A stretch of DNA of 64,000 nucleotides. Source: Bactericera cockerelli. Lineage: Eukaryota; Arthropoda; Insecta; Hemiptera; Triozidae. The position numbers and the translations under genes were made by a program. Under the pieces are notes generated by a model. That model saw nothing but the letters and a program-made list of their open reading frames with translations, did no database searches and was not told the DNA's origin. The stretch is from NCBI GenBank assembly GCA_024516035.1, contig CM044956.1:29124410-29188409 (forward strand), given 5' to 3'. This document shows positions 1 through 11,425 of the stretch, piece by piece (the stretch's first letter is position 1; each line of letters starts with the position of its first letter).

Positions 1-3000
1 CCAAGTAATTTTTACCACCTTTGCAAAACCTCAAATAATTTCCCATCCTCAAGTATGTGCGTCAAAGAACAGAAGTGTTTAAAATTATTAAAAATAAAAA
101 ATTGTAGAGTCTTGATTTTGGATCAGGCGAGTTGGATCCAATTATTTCTATTTGAAAAAGGACAATCTTTTGTTTTTACACCAAGAGGAAATGAAGTGTG
201 AAACGAAACAAGTGATGGAACTGTATGCTCCATTAGCCAAGAGTTCGAACATCTGTTAGGTCAGCTATGAAATGAGTCCCATGGGAATTGACCGAAGATT
301 CATATTTTGGTCACTTGAATTGACTCTATTATCACGACCTGTCACACATTTTAGCCTATACTTCTATCAATCTCTCTCTCTCTCTCCCTCCCTCCCTCCC
401 TCCCTCAAGACCTTTCAATCGCACCTTTTTGTAATCCTACTTGTATACGTACACATGAGCGGGCAGCAGTTGATATTAGCCATTACTCAGGATCAACTTT
501 GTCATTTGTGTTGTTTAAAAAAAGAAAAACACAGGTAGAAAGAAATATGTACTGGTACGATTCATATTTTCTGATAACTGTAAAATCTAAAATATTCGAT
601 CACCTCCTTTGTAATGAAAATAATTCAGTTTGGTATCATACCAAATAAGTACATAGATACAATTCATTCTACATTCATGACTGTGTTTGTTATCTTTCTC
701 TCCCACGTAAACACGAGCATATAATCAATTAAAATTTGATAGTACCAATCTTGTCTCCAAGTTCACAAATTAGCTCCCTAGCCCTCCCATTCTGTCTCTT
801 CCACTTTGAAAAATAACCTTTTAACAAAATTGAAATTAACCATTCGGAAAATAAAGAGGGGGCAGAGAGAGTGGGAGAATATATCATGGAAAAGAAAACC
901 AATTTTACAGAATCTCCCGAAAAGAAAATATTTTCCTCTTTCACACTCCTAGCCACAAAATTCTCACTTTATGTCTCCCTTGACCTGCTTTACAGAAACT
1001 TTTTGTTGGTGTGAAAAAGGCCGCAAAATGTCTCGTCACTGAGTAGAGGTATATTTCATCCTCATAGCAGCAAGGATGATGACTTGTGTAACATGGCTCG
1101 ATTCCTCTGAGACTCTGCCCACGAAATTCATTTCAACGGAAAGTCATTGCTGAAGGTTCTTTTTAGTGGATGTGACAATATAACAAATAAAACATATAAT
1201 TACCCAGCATCAGTTTTGGACGTTAAAAAATCCAAGATGGTTCTCAAAGTCAAGATCTTTCCAACCTGTTTCGTCAATTAGGTACCACCAAAGTGATGCC
1301 CAGAAATCCAAGCACAGCCATTTTTCCCTTGTCTTTAAGAGATGAGTTAAGGAAGAAGTGTAGGTTGTATAAAATACTGTCAGGAGAGACAGTTAGGTAA
1401 AGTATGTGAAGGAGAGGGAAAGAGAGAAGGGAGGATAAAGAAAGGGGAGAGAGTTCTCATTTCAGAATGACTAGATTCATTAGAGTGAGTGCTCCCTGCT
1501 AGTTTCAGTTATTTATATCAGGGCTGTTTGGACTCTCCCCCTCTGTCCCTTTCTTCATACAGGGTGACTCAACCTAAATATAGAATTTTGTGTGGCATTC
1601 GAAAGGATTTGATTATTTATAGCTTGAAGTTCGTCCTGTTGATTACAAATAGCTCTTTGACTCATTATACATTTGACCACCTAATAATGTGTACATAACA
1701 ACTTCTAATTTAGAGGGGCTTATTATTCCTTGGACAGTAAAGATTAGTGTTCATTATTATCATTATTATTATATTTGTAATTATTATGATTAATGTGGCA
1801 ATTTGTTCTTTTCTACTTTTGTACAGTTAACTGGGTATCAATAATTGAATGCGTTTCTCGAAAATCGATTTCTATTAGAATTTTTTTGGTTTTACTTGAA
1901 AATAATTATTTGAGGAGGGTTTAGAATACATAGGTTTATTTTGGTATTACATAGGTACAATTACAAGAACTTATCTTGAAAAAAAAAATCTTAACACCTT
2001 CCATATTATTATTTTCAAAGAAAAATAGTTTCCAGAATTTGTAACATGATCGTTTTTCAAGACACACATTCAATTATAAACAAACCTATAGGGTAGGTAT
2101 ATGATTGGCGGTCCATTTACCCTCATAGAAGTTTTAATCTTGTGGCTATGAATTAGTCCAGATGATAATGAATGCTAGTCTCATATTATGAATATATAAT
2201 TGTTACATATTGAATGTCAAACAAGTTGAATTTAGAAGTTTTATTTTTAGAGACTTTTGAGAATAATGAAATGTTTTAACTGAGTCCAGATTATTTGAAC
2301 TCCTAGAAACTTTCCTAGCTGGGTTTGAGCTGATTTTCTTTAGGCTGAGAAATAAAGATTTAAGAATGAAGAAGTTATTCCTCGTGTGCCACCCAGTATT
2401 ATCTCCTATAGAACTCATTCATTTCTCTCTCTTCCTCCTTCTCTCTTATTTTAACTTTCAAATAAATAACTTATTTCAGTAAAATGCTTTTTAATGAATT
2501 AAAATGTCTGTTTCTCTCTCTCTCGCTTAAAACATTGATGAAATTGACGCGGGAGGATGCTCTAGCTCAATTGTAGGTGTGTGTGTCTGTGGTCGAAAGA
2601 AGGATCAGTTCAGGGTTCAGGGTTGTCAGTGGTTTGTTGTCAGCCTCCGGTATATTAAGTCTATTGATAAACAAAGCAACAAAAGTTTTGACCAATTTTG
2701 AACCAGTTTTTTCTAAAGTGATGAAGCTCTCCTAATTGTGCTACGTTGGAAAATTATTTAGTAACCTAATTTAAGTTACTAAATAATTTAATAACCTAAT
2801 TTAATTAGCATCATTATTAGAGAATAGAGATGTTTATGATTTTCGTGTGCATTGGTCTTGTTCTTCCTAGCAAAACTTCAACGTTTTTCTCTATTACTTT
2901 TTCTGAATGGATCTTACCTGTGAGGTTAATACCTTTGATCCGCCGTCTGTTAATTATAAGCGGTACCTATAATAATCTACACTCTACATAATTCATATCT

Positions 3001-4204
3001 ATTTCCATTAACACAAAATCTTCTATTTTAACGTACGTGTAATTTTATCGAACGTGTAAAAATCTATAAATCGTTTCCTTAGCTTTGTATTTTTTTTTAC
3101 ATTTCTGTACCTCATCATTAAATAATTTTTAGAGCCACTACAAGGATGACATTTTAATCAACTTTAACCAGTATTTTTTGTTTTTTTCAAGCTGCATTTT
3201 GAATTATTAAGAATTGGAGTGCATTTTGAACTGCATTTTCATTCATTAAGAATTGAAGCTGCTTTTTTTTAATCCTTAAAAATTCTTAGGTATACTATCA
3301 GCAAATAATTTTAACGTTTCTCCTGAGTCGGATTTTTTTTACAGTAAATGATGTTCAATTTCTGTATCGTTTTGGGCTCAGTCTTTTTAAATCTATCACG
3401 TCATTTTGAAGATCAGAAAATGAGCCCCTGGGCTCTTACCGTCTCCTGAATAGTCCTTGTGACAGACGACATGCGGCGCGCGGCGTACCAGTTAGCCTCG
3501 TTAATAATGGTTTGAATAAAGAAAAATCTTCGGAATAACAATAAAATATAGGTTCCAATGTGAGAAAAATACCTGAATATAAGAGCGGGATGATGCATTG
3601 AATAAAACAATCCACGCCGGACTGCTTAATATTCCTGCCAAGTACCAGCCTGACGGCACCCCCTATAATTTCCCCACAAGATAACGTCCCTATTCCCTAA
3701 GGATTTGGCCTGGTGCAAATCCATTTATTTAAACGGTGAAAAGATCTGCTCTCACCATCCCCCGTGGCAGTTTTTGACGACTGTTGGGAAGTGTTATGAA
3801 AATTCAATCTAGATTTTTTTTATATAAAAAAATTATCGATGCAGAGCACGAGTATCTTGTCTGTTGCTTGAGCATTCTGCACTCAGGAAACTACATTCCA
3901 GGACACATTCAAACCCTTTGAAAGTAGAATTATTTCAGTGTTTAGTGGATCTTTATCTACAGAATTGTCGATTCGTCGGTGGATGCCTTGATTCAAACAA
4001 AACTTGATACTTTCGTCTTTAGTCGACTTTAATTAAATAGGAAGAACAGAACAGGTGGTTTAGCAAGAAGCTCATCTCTGCTCATTATTTCTTTTTCCAA
4101 CAATAGAAAGGGTAAGCATTAATTTCAGCTCAGGTTTTAACTCCGATATTAAAAAATAACAAGAGAGCACTGAGTAGCAAAAAAGAAAGAAGTGAAATGA
4201 GGAA
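1..4204. other. AT-rich non-coding region
   Basis: No supported gene. It contains a short CT/CCCT microsatellite (about 372-409), a lone TACAGGGTGA transposon-like end at 1559 without a visible partner, a short tandem duplication of a TTAA-rich motif near 2757-2805, and scattered homopolymer runs. The open frames here are short, compositionally biased and lack protein-like character. It could be intergenic or intronic. Confidence 0.6.
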
Positions 4205-4221
4205 CATTTAAAGTACACAAA

Positions 4222-5113
4222 AAATCTGAGCGCACGGCAGTGCGCCAGGCCAAGTTCCAGTAAGCACGGCAGTGTATCTTTACACGAACCGATTCACCCG
4301 GTTTTTCACACCCTCATATCTTCGGTTCAATTGATCATAGAGATATGAAATTTGGAACAGAGATTGTCCTAATATCATTAAAAAGACATTGTAAATTTAA
4401 AGACTCTATGCAAAAAACTTTCAGAGGAATGTAATTTTGAAATTTGCGATTTTGATACTGACTGACTGACTGACTGACAGATCATCAAAATTATGAGGCA
4501 CTTCCCGACTACCTAGCAAGCTGAAATTTTGCATGATTGTAGGGTTTATTGTAAAAGTACAGGGAAAAATCTGAAAACCGGAATTTTTTCACTTATCATG
4601 GTGTAAAACGGTGTCATTTTAGGGAGAAAATATATATTCGATTGTGGATCTAAATTATGAGGCACTTCCCTACTACCTAGAAAGCTGAAATTTTGCATGA
4701 TGGTAGGGTTTATTGTAAAAGTACAGGGAAAAATCTGAAAACCGGCACTTTTGCACTATTTCTGCTGTTAAACGGTGTCGTTTTAGGGAGCACTATATTA
4801 TGTATATAAATTATGAGGCACTTCCCTACTACCTAAAAAGCTGAAATTTTGTACACTGGTAGGGTTTATTGTAAAAGTACTGAGAAAAATCTGAAAACCG
4901 GAACTTTCGCACTTATCATGCTGTTAAACTGTGTTATTTTAGGGAGGAAGTATACTCGATTATGCATATAAATTATGAGGCACTTCCCTACTACCTACAA
5001 AGCTGAAATTTAGTATGGTGCTAGGGTTCATTGTAAAAGTATAGGGAAAAATCTGAAAACCGGCACTTTCGCACTATTTCTGCTGTTAATCGGTGTCGTT
5101 TTAGGGAGCATAT
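4222..5113 (+). repeat. Tandem array of ~160 bp units with palindromic head
   Basis: The head (about 4227-4360) contains a perfect small palindrome (gcgcac/gtgcgc), two copies of CACGGCAGTG and a sequence also found inverted at 8672-9055. After a (CTGA)n run, four units start with ATTATGAGGCACTTCCC at 4491, 4654, 4810 and 4972, giving periods of 163, 156 and 162 bp; the last is partial. Each unit repeats a block running from CTGAAATTT through AAACCGG to a GTGTC-TTTTAGGGAG end. The array leads directly into the palindrome at 5192-5670 and may be one mobile unit with it. No coding capacity. Confidence 0.8.
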
Positions 5114-5191
5114 TAAAGTGAATAATCTTGAAATTTTTAATAAAAATAATGAAACGTGCTGGGAAACGAACCATTTACAAAAAGTAATGAT

Positions 5192-5670
5192 ATCCCACAA
5201 AAAACTACCGTTAAAAAAAGGGCCAAGTTCCAGAACAGAACTATCCAAAAAGGTTTCGCCAATGAATGCAGTGATATCTTGTTTGCGGCCAAGTTATCTT
5301 GGTACTAAACTATTTCTTTTATTAAACCCCGTTTTCTGAGTTCCTCATTTGGTATGTTTTGAAAAGCAAAATATCCTCTAACTTGGCCAGTTTTATGACA
5401 TCGGTTGTATGGAATATTACGACTATATGTATAGGTACAGAATAACAATATAACCATCACAAGGAGCGACACTGGCCAAGTTAGAGGATAGTTTGCATTT
5501 AAAAACATACCAAATGAGGAACTCAGAAAACGGGGTTTAATAAAAGAAATAGTTTAGTACCAAGATAACTTGGCCGCAAACAAGATATCACTGCATTCAT
5601 TGGCGAAACCTTTTTGGATAGTTCTGTTCTAGAACTTGGCCCTTTTTTTAACGGTAGTTTTTTGTGGGAT
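5192..5670. repeat. Near-perfect inverted repeat, 200 bp arms
   Basis: The left arm (5192-5391) and right arm (5471-5670) are reverse complements with only a few differences, separated by a 79 bp loop. The arms share ggccaagtt motifs with the head of the adjacent tandem array. The open frames on both strands here mirror each other and are products of the inverted repeat. It looks like a terminal fold-back structure of a mobile element. Confidence 0.85.
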
Positions 5671-6642
5671 CTTTTTTACGTCTATAGGTATGTATGTATA
5701 TTTTATAACAAGTATACAAAAATCATAATTAGATTAAAGACAAAAGAAGTTGTAGCTGTAATTATTATTATTGAAACAAAGAGGAGTGGCCGGAGGGAGG
5801 ATCTGTACAGGACTCCGGAGCAGGAGTTGAAGCTATCGTCCCATGAGGAAGAAAATGGTGTACTTGATGTCCTTCAGAATAGTTTTCAAAACTTTATTGG
5901 TTTCCAAAGTTCATCAGATGTTGTACTTTCAAGGGATCTTCTATGTAGAAATATACACGGAAATTAAATAAATTTTACCTTCCTTCCTAACGTCAAAGTA
6001 TTTATGAGTTATCCACAACTTAGTGAGACCAGCAACCAATTATTTCCAAGTTCCAACATTCACATTATAAGCTAAAATAATATTTGGGTTGACGGGTAGT
6101 ACAGAAATGTACATAACAATGTAATTATGGAATATGTTCTGTGGTAGATTTTACACGACTTTCTGTCAGAAATCATAATGGAGAATTTTATTCACTGCGA
6201 ATACTGCAATATAAGAGGAAATTTTTAATTATTTTGGAAATGGATAAGCAAAATAAAGATTACAAAAACGTACGGAAGACCTTTTATGGTCATTTCTAAA
6301 TTATTATGCTTCAAAATTTAGCATTATGAATTGGGTAATGTTGCTCCTCGGCGCCTATTCTCCAAAAAATTTCAAAAGAAGAGTATGCCCTCCTCCTCCC
6401 ATCATCTCTCTCTGACTTTTTAATTTTTCTCAATGAATGGGTTCGTTACAAAGTTTGTGTGTTAATATTTGCCGAGTTTGTTCTGTAAGAACAAGAGCTG
6501 GAACAATGCAAAGGCTAAAACATACCCAAATAACATTACAAAAGGGAGATCCGTGGATTGTTCCAGTGAGCTTACTGTGAGATGCAAGAAGTGAAAATGG
6601 AATAAAAAGAAAGAAAACCTTAGAATGAGATACTCTACTACA
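5671..6642. other. Non-coding spacer
   Basis: AT-rich sequence with no recognisable gene. The 117-residue frame at 5614-5967 begins inside the palindrome arm and runs into unique sequence; it has no recognisable domain and is not annotated as a gene. Confidence 0.5.
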
Positions 6643-7789
6643 GGGGATTTCACGATTCGTCTCAAACTACCTGAGGTGGCCTTTTTCACAACACGATTCG
6701 TCTCAAGAAAAACAAAACACGATTCGTCTCATAACACGATTCGTCTCAAATACTCAAAAAACGAAAATATATAATATCCCTTTCAAACTATCCCCATAAG
6801 AAAAAATTCCCTCTCGCACCAAAAAAAAATCCCTATAAAATGGCGATGTTCACGATGTTATTGTTTTGAACCAGTAACAGTCATCTTTGTTATCAGTGTT
6901 AATTTGAGTGTTTGACAGTAGGGTTAAGTAAAATACATAGAAGGCCATGCCTCAAGTATATATTACGGTTAGGTAAAATACATAGAAGGCCATGCCTCAA
7001 GAATATAGTAGGGTTAGGGATAATACATAGAAGGCAATGCCTTAGGTTTAAAGTAGGGTTAGGTAAAATGCATAGAAGGCCATGCCTCAAGAATATAGTA
7101 GGGTTAGGTAAAATGCATAGAAGGCCATGCCTCAAGAATATAGTTGGGTTAGGTAAAATACATAGAAGGCCATGCCTCAAGAATAAAGTAGGGTTAGGTA
7201 AAATGCATAGAAGGCCATGCCTCAAGAATATAGTTGGGTTAGGTAAAATGCATAGAAGGCCATGCCTCAAGAATATAGTTGGGTTAGGTAAAATACATAG
7301 AAGGCCATGCCTCAAGAATATAGTAGGGTTAGGTAAAATGCATAGAAGGCCATGCCTCAAGAATATAGTTGGGTTAGGTAAAATACATAGAAGGCCATGC
7401 CTCAAGAATATAGTAGGGTTAGGTAAAATGCATAGAAGGCCATGCCTCAAGAATATAGTTGGGTTAGGTAAAATACATAGAAGGCCATGCCTCAAGAATA
7501 TAGTAGGGTTAGGTAAAATGCATAGAAGGCCATGCCTCAAGAATATAGTTGGGTTAGGTAAAATACATAGAAGGCCAAAGCCTGATATACATAGAAGGTA
7601 ATTCCGTAATTTAATGTTGATTAATAAAAAATCCCTCAATATGTACCGTATTTTCTTGTCGTACTGAGACGAATCGTGTTGTTTACTTTTTCGCCAAAAA
7701 AAATATTTTGAGACGAATCGTGTGATCATTTTTATACCTGAAATTCCAACCTTTTTAAAAAACCCTTTTTGAGACGAATCGTGATGCGC
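6643..7789. mobile_element. TIR element with iterated ends and minisatellite core
   Basis: The left end carries four copies of CACGATTCGTCTCA (near 6650, 6692, 6719, 6736). The right end carries three copies in the opposite orientation (near 7667, 7710, 7771). The outermost left copy is preceded by AGGGGATTT and the outermost right copy is followed by a GCGCCCCT-like end, giving imperfect terminal inverted repeats. CTACTA occurs on both outer flanks, but the exact target duplication cannot be settled. The core is a 45 bp minisatellite. Iterated subterminal repeats suggest transposase-binding sites of a non-autonomous DNA transposon. No transposase is present. Confidence 0.6.
6920..7590. repeat. 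45 bp minisatellite containing GGGTTAGG
   Basis: About 15 copies of a 45 bp unit (GGGTTAGGTAAAAT, CATAGAAGGCCATG, CCTCAAGAATATAGT). From about 7321 onward two variants alternate (agta...atgcat and agtt...atacat), making a 90 bp higher-order unit. Because 45 is a multiple of three and the unit lacks stops in some frames, long open frames exist on both strands with 15-residue peptide repeats. These are most likely artefacts of the repeat and not genes. Confidence 0.9.
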
Positions 7790-8528
7790 CCCTACTACAT
7801 TATGTTCTTATTTATTGTTCATTTTATTTATTTTTTAATTGGCGTTTTCTTTCATTTCGGAGGCTATTCACAAACCACACGAACCCCACCCAGCCTGTGT
7901 TGTCCGCCTGCATTACAAGTGTTGGAACTAGGGTTATTTGTTACACAGTCTTCCTATCTTCGCCAGATATATTTAACTTCAGAGATCTTACTCGTCAGAG
8001 TCGGAACTGATAGTTTATTCAGCGTGCTGTTGATGTTGATCACTTGATTTTCTTTTCAACCGTGCAATATTATGAAGACTTTCCCCCCGACTTCCTTAAT
8101 CATTGTGCAGCATTTCAGAAACATAAAATACAAGAGTTGCCGGGAAAGCTTCAAACAACAGAAATGCACACACAGAAAGCTCGATTTAACTTTGAAACTC
8201 TTTTATATGTATAGTAAATTAAAGAGTTTGAGTAGAATGTTTATTTCATTAACTCTTTTATACTCCTTTTCTTCTCCTACCAACACATCGAGAGGATTGT
8301 ACTTGGGAAATTAAAATTAATATAATAACATCTTCCACTTTTACAGGAAATTTTTCTTCTTCACATTGCTACTGAAGTTATCTTCTGCGTTGTGAAATTT
8401 TAATTTTTCGCTCAATGTTGAAAGTTTCATACCTCCCACACAATTACAACGGTCATTTTCCTTCGAATTTATTGGTCCTTTGCTCAGTGAGTCAAGTAAT
8501 CTGTTTAAGTAAAGCTAATTACCTGCAA
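7790..8528. other. Non-coding spacer
   Basis: AT-rich sequence without a recognised gene or repeat family. A hydrophobic 92-residue frame (7769-8047) starts in the TIR element's right end and is not convincing as a gene. Confidence 0.45.
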
Positions 8529-8589
8529 TATTTGCTCACAACAGTAAGAAAATACTATAAATGTATTTTCTTACTGTAATGAGCAAATA
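8529..8589. repeat. Short hairpin, 27 bp arms, 7 nt loop
   Basis: Arms TATTTGCTCA...CAGTAAGAAAATAC and its reverse complement differ at only two or three positions around a TATAAAT loop. The size is compatible with a microRNA precursor or a tiny inverted-repeat element. Nothing in sequence alone proves expression. Confidence 0.5.
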
Positions 8590-8671
8590 CTGATTTACAA
8601 TTATTTTTAAAAAAATAAGAAATTAAAATCTTCTGAAACTTTTCTGTATAGACTCTTTCAGTGTGTTTTTA

Positions 8672-9055
8672 GTGGTATTAAGAGAACATAATGTACCAAA
8701 ATTCATAGCTCCATGGTCAATAGAACCGAAGATGAGGTTGTGAAAAACCGGGTAAATTGGTTCGTGTAAAGTTACACATGCTATAGGATCACCGAAGTTA
8801 AGCATCGTCCAGCGAGGTGAAAACTTCGTGATGCTGGCATTCCGGCCCAATCCAGGCTTGGTGAGGTTAAGGTGGATAGCATGTTTGTGAGTTTCCTGCG
8901 AATGGAGTGTATGACATAAAAACGATCATGTTACAAAGACGTCGTGATATGACATTGCAGTTGAAAATGACTTTAAACCCAAATATTAAAAAAAGATACA
9001 CTGCTGTGCTTGTTGGAACTTGGCCTAGCGCACTGCCGTGCGCTCAGATATGATG
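8672..9055 (-). repeat. Inverted copy of the 4.2 kb repeat head, split by a SINE
   Basis: 8672-8777 and 8992-9055 together match, on the minus strand, the head at about 4227-4360 (AGCGCACTGCCGTGCGCT, TTGG-CCAAGTT, TTTACACGAACC, CCGGTTTTTCACA). The two parts are separated by a 214 bp 5S-derived SINE. Interruption by the SINE shows this copy was in place before the SINE arrived. Confidence 0.75.
8778..8991 (+). mobile_element. 5S-rRNA-derived SINE (5'-shortened) with target duplication
   Basis: The 5' part (GGATCACCGAAGTTAAGCA..CGTC) matches the highly conserved internal-promoter half of eukaryotic 5S rRNA. The next part still follows 5S order (GGTGA..ACTTCGTGATG) before diverging into a family-specific body (CCAGGCTTGGTGAGGTTAA) and an A-rich tail. 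It is flanked by AAAGTTACAC (8768-8777) and AAAGATACAC (8992-9001), a 10 bp target duplication with one mismatch. The same family occurs at 57,622-57,852. It would be mobilised by a LINE partner not present here. Confidence 0.75.
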
Positions 9056-10200
9056 TAGAATAAATAGATTCTTCTTAAATAGATTAGAACGGGTTGAGAC
9101 CTAATGCTCTCCAGTGTGTTGGTGAGGTGGGGAGGAAAAGAGTACATTTTTAATTAGTTTTAATCCGGTAAAAGGTTCCTCGCCAGGGTATAGAATTTCT
9201 AATATTGATGGAGATGGAAAGCATTTCAGAATTAGGAAACCTTTTAAGTAATCACTTAGCACACCCTTCCTTGCACTGCTCTCTCCTATCCCACTCGCTC
9301 CTGCATCCTGAGTCGGTAATGTAGCGGTGAGATGCCAGCCATTCAGATGGTCCGGGGTTGAATCCCGGGACTGCCTCGCTATACATTGTACTCAAGTTTT
9401 CATTGCCAAGGCATGTACTCTCTTCCTAGTAGGAAATGTCCTGTGTCTCCTCCCCAATCTCATAATATTTGGACTATACTCACAAGTCATCGTACTTGTC
9501 ACAATTACTCTCCAACACTATCTAAAACTATTTCGTAAACGAGACTCGAAACCCAACCTCCTGGTTTCAAGTACTTTACACTGAACACTTAGCTATTGAG
9601 ATGCCATTGAGTGAAACCACTCATATATCACCCTCCCTCTCATCCTCCGTTTTCCTCCTCCTCCCGATTCTTCAACCTCCCTTCTCCTCCTCCTCCTCCT
9701 CCCGATCCTCCATTACATTTTCTCCTCAAAATACAAATTTTACAAATGCACTTTTCAGACTACTAGTGCTATACATGTACGAGATTCTCATGCAACAAAT
9801 TGATGCGTAGAGATAGAGAAGGCAACGTTTTATTATTTGGTAGAGGAGGTATGTGCTTTGCTTTTCTTTAATGTTATTCTGGATCTGGACTCTTAGGTTT
9901 TGAGAGGCCTTAGCGGATTCTTCATTTCATTATCACCAAGAGCCTTGGAAGATTTGCTATCTTTTATAAGTTCGACCCTGCTGAAATGGACGATTTATTT
10001 TTCTAAGATGACATGAAAGAATGTGAAAATTAATAAGATCATCATATTTGTGTTAAAAGATTTTGACCATCAACGATCGAGTTACTTAGGTAATTATCAA
10101 AAACACGTTGATTATAAATTACTCATACCAAGAAGTTTTTTGACAACATCGGACTTTCCTTACGTACACGGAGTAGATTTATCAAAAAAGGTTTTACCTA
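9056..10200. other. Non-coding spacer with SINE head and CT-rich tract
   Basis: Contains the tRNA-like head at 9311-9376 and a CT-rich low-complexity tract (about 9630-9720). No supported gene. Confidence 0.5.
9311..9376 (+). repeat. tRNA-like SINE head
   Basis: TAGCGGTGAGATGCC resembles a D-arm/A box and GGGGTTGAATCCCGGGA resembles a T-arm/B box with paired stem bases. There is no clean acceptor stem or CCA context, so a SINE head is more likely than a working tRNA gene. Confidence 0.5.
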
Positions 10201-10792
10201 TACAGGGTGTAACAGACTTAATGTAAAATCTCTTAAGGGGTGGTAGAATGGATCATTTCCAACCATTAATGTTCTATAACACTTTTGATTTAACTCAGTG
10301 GTTCTCAAGATATTATTTTTTTCAATTATTTTTATAAGTCCCCTGCCGCCCGACAAAGAATGGCTTCTAACTCTGTAAATACAGTAGATGAAGCAATAGA
10401 TTTAACTTTTCCCATAAGATAACAATATTTCACTATTATTTGGACTAGATTTATACTTAAAAAATGCACACGCACTGAAAAAAATCAGCAGCAGCGGAAA
10501 ATTTATCGCAAACATGAAATCCACCTGAAACTTCAGCCGCCATTTTCTCAAAATACTGCCCACATAAAGTATTGGTTTCATTTGTGTAAAAACTTGCTTG
10601 AAGTCTTATCTTTCAGAAAATTTGACACATTTGATATAAAATTTTCATTTTTTATTGAAACCAAGAGAAATTAAAAAAAAACTCAGTCAGTGTACCTACT
10701 AGGCTACCATCCTACTTTTACCTGGGGAACTATTTTTTTTCTTCAATTTGACAAATTATGGTTGTCATTTACTTTCCAACGGCCCAAAAAGT

Positions 10793-10866
10793 TAGCCTCA
10801 GTAGATTCATTGATAAGGCTGCGGACTCTTAACTTGGAGGTCACTGGTTCGAGTCTCAAGTATGGC
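10793..10866 (+). repeat. tRNA-Lys-like head in left arm
   Basis: The order CTCAGTAGATTCATTGATAAG, GGACTCTTAACTTGG, GGTTCGAGTCTC resembles the D-arm, a CTT anticodon loop and the B box of tRNA-Lys. The acceptor stem is poor. It is mirrored in the opposite arm at 11351-11425. Confidence 0.6.
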
Positions 10867-10939
10867 AAATATTTAGTAAAACGAGTTTGAGCTATTGTGA
10901 CACCACGATCGTCATTAATTGACCTTAATATTTTAGTAT

Positions 10940-11242
10940 GTACGTATGGTTTTATTTGTGGTGAAGCACAAGGCCTCTTCACAATTTTTGTGGGTAGCGC
11001 AGCATTACTAAGAGCCTCCTTTACTTTTCGAATTATTCTACTACATTAATTTCTTTTCACTCTGGTAATGCTGCCACTGGTCGTTACTCATACAAGTAAC
11101 TACTCATTTTTCCTCACGAGGTATGAGTGGACACCGAACATCCAAGTACAGAGCAGAAAAATTCCTGTCCCGCTGGGGATCGAACCCAGGTCACCATGCG
11201 TGCAACGCCTAGCGCGCTAACTCACTCTACCACGGTGACTAC
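10940..11242 (-). mobile_element. tRNA-derived SINE, ~303 bp, 24 bp target duplication
   Basis: Read on the minus strand it begins TAGTCACCGTGGTAGAGTGAG (tRNA-like 5' half) and has a clear B box (GGTTCGATCCC) in a GC-rich stem. Its body contains CCACTCATACCTCGTGAGG, shared with the copy at 19684-19912. It is bounded by identical 24 bp copies beginning TAATTGACCTTAATATTTTA at 10916-10939 and 11243-11266, a textbook LINE-mediated insertion. It lies in the loop of the fold-back element at 10201-12027 and is therefore younger than that element. Confidence 0.85.
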
Positions 11243-11350
11243 TAATTGACCTTAATATTTTAGTATTCCATGTGTTGAAATTCGGTACCTATACTAATTA
11301 ATGTTGATTTCTGAAGCAGCACAGCTAAGTATCATACGTACAAATTAATT

Positions 11351-11425
11351 TGCCATACCTGAGACTCGAACCAGTGACCTCCAAGTAAAGAGTCTGCCGC
11401 CTTATCAATGAATCTACTGAGGCTA
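11351..11425 (-). repeat. tRNA-Lys-like head in right arm
   Basis: Mirror copy of 10793-10866, differing at a few positions (for example GGCGGCAGACTCTTTACTTGG instead of GGCTGCGGACTCTTAACTTGG). It faces inward like its partner. Confidence 0.6.

Noticed and set aside
1559..1600. Complete TACAGGG element
   Set aside because: Only one end is visible; no inverted partner was found within a reasonable distance.
6899..7729. 276- and 229-residue frames on opposite strands
   Set aside because: Both are products of the 45 bp minisatellite; no start context, domains or non-repetitive sequence.
10793..10866. Functional tRNA-Lys gene
   Set aside because: Anticodon loop and B box are recognisable but the acceptor stem does not pair and the copy is mirrored in a transposon arm.
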